From: Oscillospiraceae bacterium
GTDB taxonomy: Bacteria; Bacillota; Clostridia; Oscillospirales; Oscillospiraceae
Reading direction: 5' to 3'
Length of the DNA: 64,000 nt
Assembly (NCBI GenBank): GCA_020025515.1
Contig: JAHHRZ010000002.1
Coordinates: 1 to 64,000, forward strand
A program made the translations under genes and the position numbers. The notes below the pieces were generated by a model. It did not search any database, was not told where the DNA came from, and saw only the letters and a list, made by a program, of their open reading frames with translations. Of this stretch, positions 8,275 through 15,847 are shown piece by piece. The first letter of the stretch is position 1, and every line of letters begins with the position of its first letter.

Positions 8275-8934
8275 TTACAATACCTCATGTAAGTTACTTA
8301 CATGATGACCGATGAACTGATATGCCCGCCCCAGATTTGGCGGACGATTTGCCATGTTATGGCAATCTGAACCTAAAATATGGATTTCCCCCCGGTCAAG
8401 CATTCTCATCGCTTTGCGGCGGGTTTTCCAGTTGTTAAAAAACGAGGCATTGACCTGCATACGGATTCCACAGCGTATCAGCTCCTGCCAAATGCCTTTT
8501 GGCTGCCACGGAAGATAGCGTTCTATATGGGCCAGCACGACCTGTATGTTCTCTTGTTCCTTCAGTTCCAGCACGTTGCTAAGCATCCGATCCGACCACT
8601 GACGAAAAGGCATTTCCAGCAAAAATAGCTGAGTGCCCTCAATACACAGGTCGCAGATTCCATTCACTTGGCCGATTCCCTCAAAATATTGTACCTCAGC
8701 GCCTAAATACAGCCGTGGCATTCCTTCTTCCAGGTTTGGCTTCAGCTTTTCCCACGCCGCTTCCCGGCGCTTCAGAAACTGCTGAGGACTGTTCTCATCC
8801 GCATAGAAATGGGGAGTGAGAGCGATCGCTTGGACGCCCTGCCTTGACTCTTCCCGGAGCATCGCCAGACTTTCCGCAACAGATTTACTGCCATCATCCA
8901 TCTCTGGTAAGATGTGGGTATGAAAATCTATCAT
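8275..8934 (-). CDS. PHP-family protein-tyrosine phosphatase (CpsB/YwqE-like)
   Basis: 219 residues. PHP-fold metal-binding motifs appear in order: DFHTHILPEMDDGS at the N-terminus, LTPHFY, LAHIERY and GSDCHN. The family removes phosphate from the tyrosine kinase that controls capsule or exopolysaccharide chain assembly. I start at ATG 8934, directly before DFHTH; an upstream in-frame ATG would add about 24 basic residues taken from the kinase gene. The start lies one base after the kinase stop, so translation is coupled. It completes the CpsB/CpsC/CpsD control triad. Confidence 0.92.
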   Translation of the reverse strand: MIDFHTHILPEMDDGSKSVAESLAMLREESRQGVQAIALTPHFYADENSPQQFLKRREAAWEKLKPNLEEGMPRLYLGAEVQYFEGIGQVNGICDLCIEGTQLFLLEMPFRQWSDRMLSNVLELKEQENIQVVLAHIERYLPWQPKGIWQELIRCGIRMQVNASFFNNWKTRRKAMRMLDRGEIHILGSDCHNMANRPPNLGRAYQFIGHHVSNLHEVL

Positions 8935-8935
8935 C

Positions 8936-9697
8936 TTATTTCTTCGGCGTCTCCTCTTTGGGCCGCTTCTCATACCCATACGCCTTGCCTCGGCGATAAC
9001 TTCCATATCGCTTATAGCTCTTCTGCTGGATATCAGAGCCGGTCATCACAAAGCCCAAAATTTTGGATTTTGCGAACTCCAGCTGGCGCACCACTTCCGC
9101 CAGATCCCCCTGACTGCAATAATTCTGGCGCACCACCACAACCATGCCGTTGAGCATCTTGGACACAATCAGCGCATCGGAAACGATATTGACAGGAGGC
9201 AGGTCCACGATAATCACATCGAACACACCTGACATGGCCCGGATCACAGACTCCATCTGCCTGGAGCCCAGCAGTTCCGCAGGGTTGGGCGGGACATCTC
9301 CCGCAGTGATAACCCGAAGATTCCGCAGCAGCCCCGATTCCTGCACCACCTCATTTCCCGTGCATTGGCCCACCAGCAGGTTGGAAATGCCGGGCTTGGG
9401 CTCGATCTTCAGGCGTTTGGCTATGGTTGGCAGACGCAGGTCCGCTTCCAGCAGCAGCACGCGTTTCCCCGTTTGGGCCATGGTGTATGCAATATTAACG
9501 GATGTCGTGCTCTTGCCTTCTCCTCTAAGAGCACTGGTGACACCGATGACCTTGCAGCCTCCTTCGTCGGGAAGACTGAAGTTAAGATTTGTTCTGAGCA
9601 GTTTATATGCTTCTGCTGCCGCAAAAGACAGTTTGTCGCCAATCATTCTGTGGCTCTCTTCCGGTGTCAGAAGATCTCTGTTTTTTCCTTTAGCCAC
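8936..9697 (-). CDS. Tyrosine-protein kinase (CpsD/CapB, BY-kinase)
   Basis: 253 residues. Walker A is GEGKSTTS (about 60), Walker A' is LLLEADLRLP, and Walker B is VIIVDLPP. The C-terminus holds a tyrosine cluster (YKRYGSYRRGKAYGYEK) that is the expected autophosphorylation site. In Gram-positives the BY-kinase is split: this cytoplasmic part needs the membrane partner CpsC, encoded just upstream and overlapping by 8 bases. It regulates polysaccharide polymerisation and export through cycles of phosphorylation, with CpsB as phosphatase. Confidence 0.93.
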   Translation of the reverse strand: MAKGKNRDLLTPEESHRMIGDKLSFAAAEAYKLLRTNLNFSLPDEGGCKVIGVTSALRGEGKSTTSVNIAYTMAQTGKRVLLLEADLRLPTIAKRLKIEPKPGISNLLVGQCTGNEVVQESGLLRNLRVITAGDVPPNPAELLGSRQMESVIRAMSGVFDVIIVDLPPVNIVSDALIVSKMLNGMVVVVRQNYCSQGDLAEVVRQLEFAKSKILGFVMTGSDIQQKSYKRYGSYRRGKAYGYEKRPKEETPKK

Positions 9698-10478
9698 GCT
9701 TATTCCCTCCCTGCTCGCTTGCTTTCAAATACTGGCCCTTGCGCTGACCGCTTCCGTAGTACCCGGACCGATCCTTAGCCGTAGACATCAAATCCGGAAT
9801 GACCGCCAGCACAGGAATGTCATAGTTCTGGAGCAGATAATCGGTGTCGTGAATCAGGTCATCCCGCAGCTGGGCAATGATAATGATGCCGCAGGCGAGC
9901 AGCGCTCCCAAGAGCGCGCCCAATGTCACATTTTTCGTCATGCTGGGAGATGCCTGATGAGCCGGCTCTACTGCATAATCCACAATGCGGACAGAACTTC
10001 CCTCCACTACAGAAGCGATCTTACCCGGAAGGACCTGCCCAATGGTGTTGGCCAGGAGTTCCGCTTCTTTGGGATTCGGACTTGTCACTTCTACGCGGAA
10101 AATCTCCGTGGAGTCCACCGGGGAGGCAGAGATCATTTTCTCCAGCTGCTCACTGCTGTATCCCACGCCAGACTGTTCAATCACTTCATTCAGCGTTGTG
10201 CGTGTCTTCAAAATAATAATGTATGTGTCCACCAAGCTCTGGGCCGCCGTCAGGTCGCCCTGACTGATGCTTACCTTGGTACTGCCGACAGAAATCGAGC
10301 TGTTGTTGACATACAACAATGTGCGGGCCTTGTACAGAGGGGTTACCAAATACTGGGTATAGGCAAATGCAACAGAGCCAAAGATTGCAGCAGCCAAAAT
10401 GATTGCCCAAGCCTTGTGCCACAGAGCTCTCATCAGTTTCGCCAAATCGACTTCCATATAGTCTTCTTTTTGTTTCAT
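9690..10478 (-). CDS. Wzz-type polysaccharide co-polymerase / kinase activator (CpsC/CapA)
   Basis: 262 residues with the Wzz layout: cytoplasmic start (VDLAKLMRALWHKAW), transmembrane helix about 25-45, an extracellular domain of about 130 residues, and a second helix about 175-195 followed by a short cytoplasmic tail. It sets chain length and activates the CpsD kinase. An AAAGGAA site precedes ATG 10478, and an in-frame ATG seven codons in (MEVDLAK) is also possible. It is the first gene of the cluster, with a promoter about 100 bases upstream. Confidence 0.9.
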   Translation of the reverse strand: MKQKEDYMEVDLAKLMRALWHKAWAIILAAAIFGSVAFAYTQYLVTPLYKARTLLYVNNSSISVGSTKVSISQGDLTAAQSLVDTYIIILKTRTTLNEVIEQSGVGYSSEQLEKMISASPVDSTEIFRVEVTSPNPKEAELLANTIGQVLPGKIASVVEGSSVRIVDYAVEPAHQASPSMTKNVTLGALLGALLACGIIIIAQLRDDLIHDTDYLLQNYDIPVLAVIPDLMSTAKDRSGYYGSGQRKGQYLKASEQGGNKRG

Positions 10479-10576
10479 GTAGTGGTTTCCTTTCTAACAG
10501 AACAAGTGGTTTCATGCTCTATTACAAGCACAACACGTTTCTGCGCAATAATCCTTTTCTTTTCATTCTATCGTAG

Positions 10577-10604
10577 ATTATACCATATTTCCCTCGTTTT
10601 ACAA
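10577..10604 (-). promoter_or_regulatory. Promoter of the exopolysaccharide control operon
   Basis: Minus-strand TTGTAA (10599-10604), 16-base spacer, TATAAT (10577-10582). The leader to cpsC is about 90 bases. The rest of the 10479-10766 gap holds only a small inverted repeat (TTGATTTT/AAAATCAA near 10650-10671), perhaps ending the nahK-like transcript. Confidence 0.6.
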
Positions 10605-10766
10605 GTTATATTCATGAAGAATTTTGCGTTTTTTACCGCTCGTCCTTGTTGATTTTCCCAGTAAAATCAAAATCTGATGTCTCAAATACTGTCATGGCAC
10701 TCTATTCCTCTTCTCAAAATCCGCAAAACCCCGCAAATTCGGGATCCTCAGTTTTGTGGCAGCAGG

Positions 10767-11876
10767 TTACCCGTGTTTTTTCTCCCCCATAACACACTCT
10801 TTGATAATGCGCTCCATTTCCTTTTGATGCTCTTGCATATCTTTGGCCAAGGCAATCTGGCAGCGAGTACGCACCAGATTATGCTCCGGGTAATTGATTT
10901 TAAAATAAGGGTCCCCCAAAAGATAGTCCGCTAAGAAGCGGGTTGCAAGCTCCACTGTCAGCGTAAAGCAGCTCAGCCCCAACGTATCAACCTCATTGTC
11001 CGTCAGTGTATTGGCTGTCATCTCCAAAAAGCCCTCTGCAAATGCACGAAACACATCCAAATTCACAGCAGCCCGCTCATACTCTTTACAATCTTCCGGA
11101 ACTACATTGGCCGCAAAGCGAATGGCGTCCCCAAAATCATGCCCAACCAAACCCGGCATTACCGTATCCAAATCCACTACCACAATGGCAGAGTTATCAT
11201 CCGGGTTGAACAGCACATTGTTGATCTTTGTATCATTGTGGGTCACCCGCAAGGGAAGCAGTCCTTTTTCCTGCATGTCTGTAAGTTTGCAGGCAGACTC
11301 TTTGACCGACAGCAAAAAATCGATCTCCGGTTGAACCTGTTTACATCTGCCTACAGGGTCAGCCTGTATCGCCTCTTCCAGCTGCTGGTAGCGCAGCTTG
11401 GTGTTATGAAATCCCGGAATTGTCTCAGAAAGCTTGGAACTGTCAAAATCCGACAGCTGTACCTGGAATTCGCCAAAGGCCTTTCCCGCATTCCTTACCA
11501 CCTGCTTGTCAATCATAGAACTATATGTGACCGAGGCCGGGATAAAATTGGTCATACGCCAGAAATTATCTCCATCGATCACATAGATCTTACGGTCTGC
11601 CGTATGGTGAAAATGAAGGGCGACCTGACCGGGTTTCTTTCTTCTGATATGTTCTGTCACCTGGTCTATATTTTCCATCAACTGCACAGGATTCCGAAAG
11701 GCATATGTATTGACATTCTGCACCAGAAAGGACTTTTCCTCGCCGCTTGGCAGTATGAACTGCACCTCGTAGGTCTGGTTGACATTTCCCACCTGGATGG
11801 TTCGATGCCCCACATAAGTCCCCTCTATGCAGAACTGTCTGCTGACCTGTTCTAGTTTTTTATCTATATCTACCAT
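10767..11876 (-). CDS. APH-fold sugar kinase resembling N-acetylhexosamine 1-kinase (NahK)
   Basis: 369 residues, close to the NahK length of about 360. The catalytic loop is THNDTKINNVLF (about residue 208) and the metal-binding motif is DLDTVMPGLVGHDFGD (about 230). The THNDTK and DLDTVMPG pattern is characteristic of the NahK-like branch of the aminoglycoside phosphotransferase superfamily. NahK phosphorylates GlcNAc/GalNAc at C1 in the pathway that uses host glycans. Unlike the bifidobacterial genes, no lacto-N-biose phosphorylase or uridylyltransferase is adjacent, so the substrate is inferred. ATG 11876 has an AAGAGG site. Confidence 0.75.
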   Translation of the reverse strand: MVDIDKKLEQVSRQFCIEGTYVGHRTIQVGNVNQTYEVQFILPSGEEKSFLVQNVNTYAFRNPVQLMENIDQVTEHIRRKKPGQVALHFHHTADRKIYVIDGDNFWRMTNFIPASVTYSSMIDKQVVRNAGKAFGEFQVQLSDFDSSKLSETIPGFHNTKLRYQQLEEAIQADPVGRCKQVQPEIDFLLSVKESACKLTDMQEKGLLPLRVTHNDTKINNVLFNPDDNSAIVVVDLDTVMPGLVGHDFGDAIRFAANVVPEDCKEYERAAVNLDVFRAFAEGFLEMTANTLTDNEVDTLGLSCFTLTVELATRFLADYLLGDPYFKINYPEHNLVRTRCQIALAKDMQEHQKEMERIIKECVMGEKKHG

Positions 11877-11908
11877 GTTAAAACCTCTTGTATCATTTTC
11901 TCAGAAGC

Positions 11909-11936
11909 CACGGCAGCTGCTTATGCAGCTACCGTG
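11909..11936 (-). promoter_or_regulatory. Hairpin in the leader of the NahK-like gene
   Basis: Minus strand CACGG-AGCTGC pairs with GCAGCT-CCGTG around a 4-base loop, about 33 bases before the start codon. A second hairpin (TGCCGT/ACGGCA) lies upstream. On the minus strand no T run follows the first hairpin, so it may affect translation or RNA stability rather than act as a terminator. Confidence 0.4.
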
Positions 11937-11990
11937 ATTCTTTTTGTTGCCCCAAAAGCGGCAATGCCGTTATACGGCAATTTCTCCTTT

Positions 11991-12019
11991 AGTATACCAT
12001 ATGATTCATTCTATTTCCA
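11991..12019 (-). promoter_or_regulatory. Probable promoter of the NahK-like gene
   Basis: Minus-strand TGGAAA (12014-12019), 17-base spacer, TATACT (11991-11996). The leader is about 110 bases. Confidence 0.45.
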
Positions 12020-12241
12020 TACCGTATTTGACTTTTTTCTAACAAAGTGTGCTGTTTCACATTCAATTAGGCATTTCATATACACATAAATTCTACAAAT
12101 TTCTTATACATTTTAGAAAAAAGAAACTTTGTCCGTACAAACCGTTCCGTCTGGCCGTCCAAAGTTTCCTGATTTGCGCAGTCACACTTCTTTTTTACTC
12201 ATATTCCTGCAAAATTTGCTTCCCCAAAGAAAAGATCAGAT

Positions 12242-12269
12242 AAAAAAAAGACGCTCTGCAGCGTCTTTT
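12242..12269 (-). terminator. Terminator of the tRNA operon
   Basis: AAAAGACGCT pairs with AGCGTCTTTT around a 4-base loop and runs into eight T on the minus strand, 10 bases past tRNA-Lys. Confidence 0.9.
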
Positions 12270-12278
12270 CAAATTGTT

Positions 12279-12354
12279 TGGTGACCCGCTGGAGATTCGA
12301 ACTCCAGACCCATTGCTTAAAAGGCAATTGCTCTGCCAACTGAGCTAGCGGGTC
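12279..12354 (-). tRNA. tRNA-Lys (TTT)
   Basis: Seven-base acceptor GACCCGC pairs with GCGGGTC, and the anticodon loop CTTTTAA gives TTT. The 3' ACCA is encoded. Last gene of the five-tRNA operon. Confidence 0.95.
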
Positions 12355-12355
12355 A

Positions 12356-12430
12356 TGGCTGGGATGGCAGGATTCGAACCTACGAATGCCAGAGTCAAAG
12401 TCTGGTGCCTTACCACTTGGCGACATCCCA
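12356..12430 (-). tRNA. tRNA-Gln (TTG)
   Basis: Acceptor TGGGATG pairs with CATCCCA, and the anticodon loop CTTTGAC gives TTG. Encoded GCCA 3' end. It is separated from tRNA-Lys by one base. Confidence 0.95.
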
Positions 12431-12463
12431 ATATTGACACCGCCGCAGGGAATGAAAAGAAAA

Positions 12464-12540
12464 TGGGGTGGATGAAGGGATTCGAACCCTCGGTCTTCAG
12501 AGCCACAATCTGACGCCTTAACCAGCTAGGCCACATCCAC
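12464..12540 (-). tRNA. tRNA-His (GTG)
   Basis: Acceptor GTGGATG pairs with CATCCAC, and the anticodon is GTG. The discriminator base is C and a G at the -1 position is encoded at 12541, as expected for tRNA-His. The CCA is encoded. Confidence 0.95.
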
Positions 12541-12575
12541 CATATTCATTTCATGGGAAGGGGTTTAGAAAATCC

Positions 12576-12652
12576 TGGTACGCCAGGAGGGACTCGAACC
12601 CCCTACCTACTGCTTAGAAGGCAGTTGCTCTATCCAGATGAGCTACTGGCGC
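12576..12652 (-). tRNA. tRNA-Arg (TCT)
   Basis: Acceptor GCGCCAG pairs with CTGGCGT (G-T closing pair), and the anticodon loop CTTCTAA gives TCT. Encoded ACCA 3' end. Confidence 0.95.
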
Positions 12653-12655
12653 ATA

Positions 12656-12729
12656 TGGAGCGGGTGACGGGAATCGAACCCGCATATCCAGCTTGGAAGG
12701 CTGGTGTTCTACCACTGAACTACACCCGC
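12656..12729 (-). tRNA. tRNA-Gly (TCC)
   Basis: Acceptor GCGGGTG pairs with CACCCGC, and the anticodon loop CTTCCAA gives TCC. Encoded TCCA 3' end. First gene of the tRNA operon. Confidence 0.95.
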
Positions 12730-12752
12730 AAGCCTGAACCATCAGCCCTACA

Positions 12753-12781
12753 AGCATACCATAGGGTCCGCTCTTTGTCAA
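12753..12781 (-). promoter_or_regulatory. Strong promoter of the tRNA operon
   Basis: Minus-strand TTGACA (12776-12781), 17-base spacer, TATGCT (12753-12758), about 24 bases before tRNA-Gly. It drives Gly-Arg-His-Gln-Lys. Confidence 0.85.
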
Positions 12782-12843
12782 GTACTTTTCTATACATTTT
12801 TCAGTTTTCCCCATCGTTTTTTCGGAAGCTGCCCTGGAAGGAA

Positions 12844-12870
12844 ACAGGGCGGACCCTCCGTCCGCCCTGT
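12844..12870 (-). terminator. Terminator of thiT
   Basis: ACAGGGCGGAC pairs with GTCCGCCCTGT around a 5-base loop, and TTTCC follows on the minus strand, 22 bases after the thiT stop. Confidence 0.65.
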
Positions 12871-12891
12871 CTCACCCGATATTCCAGCTCC

Positions 12892-13467
12892 TTATCCCTT
12901 ACTTGGGATATCGCTGCCGGCAAAGTACCGCTTCAGAGGGACGTACAGCACCCCTGCAATGAGGATCGCAAGCAGGGCATTGGGGACCATATACACACCA
13001 TTATATACCAGAGAATACAATGTGGGGTTATCAAATGTACCGAACCCCGGAATCTCCTCAGGCGCAAGTATGCGATAGATGGTAATTCCGCTGACGAAGT
13101 GGACCGCAAAACGGCCCGCACAGCCGATAATGGTACCGGGGAAAATTCCCCAGGCCTTTCCCTTAAACAGCCCGGCCAATCCCAGAGGTGTGAATGCCCC
13201 CAGATAGTCCAGCAGCATAGACTGCCACCCCGCCGCATAGGCACTGTCAAAGATCAGCTGCAACAGTCCAAAAGTGAACCCGGCCAGAAGTCCCTTCCCC
13301 AGTCCCCATCGGATTGCGAAGAAGAGAATGGGAAACATTGCCGGGGTCAGCGAGCCGCCATTGGGCAGCTCCATAAATTTAACATAGCTCAAAGCCTGCG
13401 CCAGGCCCACCATGATTGCGCCCTCACAAAGGGCACGCACACGAAGATGTGATTTGTCACTCTGCAT
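12892..13467 (-). CDS. thiT: Thiamine ECF transporter substrate-binding subunit ThiT
   Basis: 191 residues with six hydrophobic segments, the usual size of an S component. Family signatures include the N-terminal VRALCEGAIMVGLAQALSY, the segment KFMELPNGGSLTP, and the C-terminal PNALLAILIAGVLYVPLKRYF. ThiT binds thiamine at the outer membrane face and works with a shared energising module (EcfA/A'/T) that must be encoded elsewhere. CAGGAGGC lies 8 bases before ATG 13467. A TPP riboswitch and a terminator hairpin precede the gene, which independently supports the assignment. Confidence 0.96.
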   Translation of the reverse strand: MQSDKSHLRVRALCEGAIMVGLAQALSYVKFMELPNGGSLTPAMFPILFFAIRWGLGKGLLAGFTFGLLQLIFDSAYAAGWQSMLLDYLGAFTPLGLAGLFKGKAWGIFPGTIIGCAGRFAVHFVSGITIYRILAPEEIPGFGTFDNPTLYSLVYNGVYMVPNALLAILIAGVLYVPLKRYFAGSDIPSKG

Positions 13468-13484
13468 CTAAAAATGCCTCCTGT

Positions 13485-13527
13485 CTAAAAAGTAATCGCA
13501 TTGCCAATCCAACGGATGCAATGCGAT
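13485..13527 (-). terminator. Riboswitch-controlled terminator before thiT
   Basis: On the minus strand ATCGCATTGC (13518-13527) pairs with GCAATGCGAT (13495-13504), followed by TTACTTTTT. It sits between the TPP aptamer and the thiT ribosome-binding site, so it is the expected expression platform: TPP bound, transcription stops. Confidence 0.8.
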
Positions 13528-13540
13528 AAAAGGCCCGCAC

Positions 13541-13638
13541 TCACATCTTTTCCTACGGCGGTATCAACCGCATCAGGTTCTCGGGTCAGGGCACCACTCA
13601 TGTGCCCACTCTCAGCCGTTCTGCCGGCTCCCCGAAGA
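13541..13638 (-). ncRNA. TPP riboswitch (THI element)
   Basis: Read on the minus strand, it shows the THI-box landmarks in order: GGGGAGCC, CGGCTGAGA, a P3 hairpin (GGGCAC/GTGCCC), TGACCC, GAACCTGAT, GGTT and ATACCGCCGTAGGAA. These form the pyrimidine- and pyrophosphate-sensing halves of the aptamer. It turns down thiT when thiamine pyrophosphate is plentiful. Confidence 0.97.
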
Positions 13639-13866
13639 TGGATCTGCTATGCAATTCTGAAGTTATTATACCAAATCCCATCAATGTGTCAACCATATTT
13701 CCTCTATTTCTCCATAGAAACTTGGAAAACTTCATTTTTGATTGCGTCTGGATGCCCTGCCATGAAAGCCGTTACATATCTCACGGACTGCCCCGCCTCA
13801 GTCAGATACCTATGGGATCTCATTTTCCCCTTTTCCGATATCTTAACCGTATCTTTAACGTCCCTA

Positions 13867-13875
13867 TGCTATAAT
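13867..13875 (+). promoter_or_regulatory. Extended -10 promoter of the Na/Pi cotransporter gene
   Basis: TGCTATAAT forms an extended -10 element (TG at 13867-13868, TATAAT at 13870-13875). No good -35 is visible. The leader is about 45 bases. Confidence 0.5.
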
Positions 13876-13926
13876 GACACAAGAGGACAGCTTATGTAAA
13901 TTTATGTAAATTTTAGAGGTGGAACA

Positions 13927-15669
13927 ATGACTATATTTGATGTATTAAATCTCATTGGCGGACTGTGCCTGTTCCTGTTCGGCATGAACGTCATGGGCGA
14001 TGCTCTGGAACGCAGAGCAGGCGGAAGTTTGAAAAAGCTGCTGGGAAAGCTCACGAAAAACAAATTAGCCGGTTTTCTCACCGGTCTTGCGGTAACCGCC
14101 GTGATTCAAAGTTCCTCTGCCACCACGGTTATGGTGGTTGGCTTTGTCAACTCCGGTATCATGACCCTGAAGCAGGCCATCAATGTCATTATGGGTGCCA
14201 ATGTGGGCACCACCGTCACGGCCTGGATTCTCAGTCTGGGCGGTATTTCCGACGGCAATCTCATCCTGCAGCTCCTGAAGCCCACTTCCTTCACCCCTGT
14301 GCTGGCACTGATGGGCATTGTAATGACCATGTTTGGAAAATCCGGAAAAAAGAAGGACACCGGTTCCATTCTGTTGGGCTTTGCCGTCCTCATGTTCGGT
14401 ATGGATACCATGTCCGGCTCTGTAGCCGGTCTGGCCGATGTGCCCGCCTTCCAGAACCTCTTTATCGCATTCACCAATCCCATTCTGGGCGTTCTGGCCG
14501 GCGCATTCGTCACCGCCGTAATTCAGTCCAGTTCTGCCTCTGTGGGCATCCTGCAGGCACTTACCGTTACAGGCCAAGTCACCTATGGGGCCGCCGTCCC
14601 CATTATTATGGGGCAGAACATCGGCACCTGTATCACTGCCATTCTCTCCTCCTTCGGCACCAACAAAAATGCCAAGCGTGCCGCCGTGGTACATCTGTGC
14701 TTCAATCTGGTGGGCACTGCGGTATTCCTGACTCTGTTCAGTGCGGTCTCCGCTTTGTTTGATCCTGCCATTTTGGGCCAGTCCGCCTCCTTTGCGGGGA
14801 TCGCCGTATGTCACTCCATCTTTAATATTCTGTGCACCGCTCTGCTTCTGCCTATGTCTTCTCTTCTGGAGAAGCTGGCCTACAAGCTGGTTCCTGAGGG
14901 GAAAGGCAAGGATGTGGTAGTAGAGCTGGACGAAAGACTTCTGACAACTCCGCCTGTAGCACTGGCCCAATGCAGCAATCTGGTTAATAAAATGGCCCAG
15001 CAATCTGTCAGTGCTCTGAAAACCAGCCTCAATCTGCTGAATTCCTATGACCCTGCTGCGGCAGAAACCATTTATAAAGCAGAAAAACAGACCGACCACT
15101 ATGAAGATATTCTGGGCACCTACCTGATTAAACTCAGTGCCCACCAGCTGGGCGATGAGGACAGCGCCACCGTGTCCAAGCTCTTAAAGGGCATCGGAGA
15201 TTTTGAGAGAATCGCCGATCACAGCGTCAATATTCTGGAATCTGCCCAGGAACTGCACGAAAAGCAAATCTCCTTCACCCCCGACGCAAAAAAGGAGATG
15301 GACACCCTGTGCAGTGCCGTGTCCGAAATTCTGACCTTGTCCTACAACGCCTATGTGGGCGGCAACCTGGAAGATGCGGAGCATATCGAGCCTCTGGAAC
15401 AGGTCATTGACGAATTAAAAGAGAAGCTCCGTGACAGCCATATTCGCCGCCTGAAGCAGCAGACCTGCACCATTGAAGCCGGCTTTGTATGGATCGATCT
15501 TCTGACCAATCTGGAGCGTACCGCGGACCATTGCTCCAATATTGGTCTGTGCGTCCTTGATACTGCGCAGAATAACATGAACGCCCATCAGTCCCAGGCC
15601 CTCATCACTCGGAACAACCCGGTCTTTGAAGAGCAGTACGCCAATTATTCAAAAATATATCGGGTATAA
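13927..15669 (+). CDS. Na/Pi cotransporter family protein with PhoU-like tail
   Basis: 580 residues. The N-terminal 330 or so residues form the membrane transporter, with the inverted-repeat signature seen twice: TAVIQSSSATTV (about 58) and TAVIQSSSASVG (about 199). The C-terminal 230 or so residues are a helical PhoU-like domain (KGIGDFERIADHSVNI and TNLERTADHCSNIG). These proteins import phosphate with sodium, and the PhoU domain is thought to regulate or couple transport. GAGGTGG precedes ATG 13927. It is monocistronic with a terminator after it. Confidence 0.93.
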   Translation: MTIFDVLNLIGGLCLFLFGMNVMGDALERRAGGSLKKLLGKLTKNKLAGFLTGLAVTAVIQSSSATTVMVVGFVNSGIMTLKQAINVIMGANVGTTVTAWILSLGGISDGNLILQLLKPTSFTPVLALMGIVMTMFGKSGKKKDTGSILLGFAVLMFGMDTMSGSVAGLADVPAFQNLFIAFTNPILGVLAGAFVTAVIQSSSASVGILQALTVTGQVTYGAAVPIIMGQNIGTCITAILSSFGTNKNAKRAAVVHLCFNLVGTAVFLTLFSAVSALFDPAILGQSASFAGIAVCHSIFNILCTALLLPMSSLLEKLAYKLVPEGKGKDVVVELDERLLTTPPVALAQCSNLVNKMAQQSVSALKTSLNLLNSYDPAAAETIYKAEKQTDHYEDILGTYLIKLSAHQLGDEDSATVSKLLKGIGDFERIADHSVNILESAQELHEKQISFTPDAKKEMDTLCSAVSEILTLSYNAYVGGNLEDAEHIEPLEQVIDELKEKLRDSHIRRLKQQTCTIEAGFVWIDLLTNLERTADHCSNIGLCVLDTAQNNMNAHQSQALITRNNPVFEEQYANYSKIYRV

Positions 15670-15688
15670 TTTCATTTTCAAACAGCAA

Positions 15689-15727
15689 AACAGGAGCGGT
15701 CTCACAGAAAATGAGACCGCTCCTGTT
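15689..15727. terminator. Terminator after the Na/Pi cotransporter
   Basis: A 16-base perfect stem, AACAGGAGCGGTCTCA with TGAGACCGCTCCTGTT, 20 bases after the stop. The T tract is weak on plus (GATATTCTCT), and TTTTGCTG follows on minus. Confidence 0.75.
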
Positions 15728-15786
15728 GATATTCTCTCTATGTTCCGCGGCCCGCCGCAAAACCTCATTATGGTATGGCACAGCAC

Positions 15787-15827
15787 AAAGCTCACCGGGG
15801 GCAACTGTTGCCACACCGGTGAGCTTT
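15787..15827. terminator. Bidirectional terminator before the 76-aa gene
   Basis: AAAGCTCACCGG pairs with CCGGTGAGCTTT, followed by TTTGCTTTCT on plus. On minus it lies 20 bases after the stop of the convergent small gene. Confidence 0.65.
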
Positions 15828-15847
15828 TGCTTTCTCTTGCAGATCGG

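Larger units (their letters stand above)
11877..12241. other. Gene-free stretch: nahK leader and promoter plus A+T-rich DNA
   Basis: It holds the structured leader of the NahK-like gene (hairpins at 11909-11936 and about 11965-11979), its promoter near 11991-12019, and about 220 bases of A+T-rich sequence up to the tRNA operon terminator. No credible gene is seen. Confidence 0.55.

Noticed and set aside
12614..12814. Short open frames over the tRNA cluster
   Set aside because: They consist of tRNA sequence read as protein, a common artefact.
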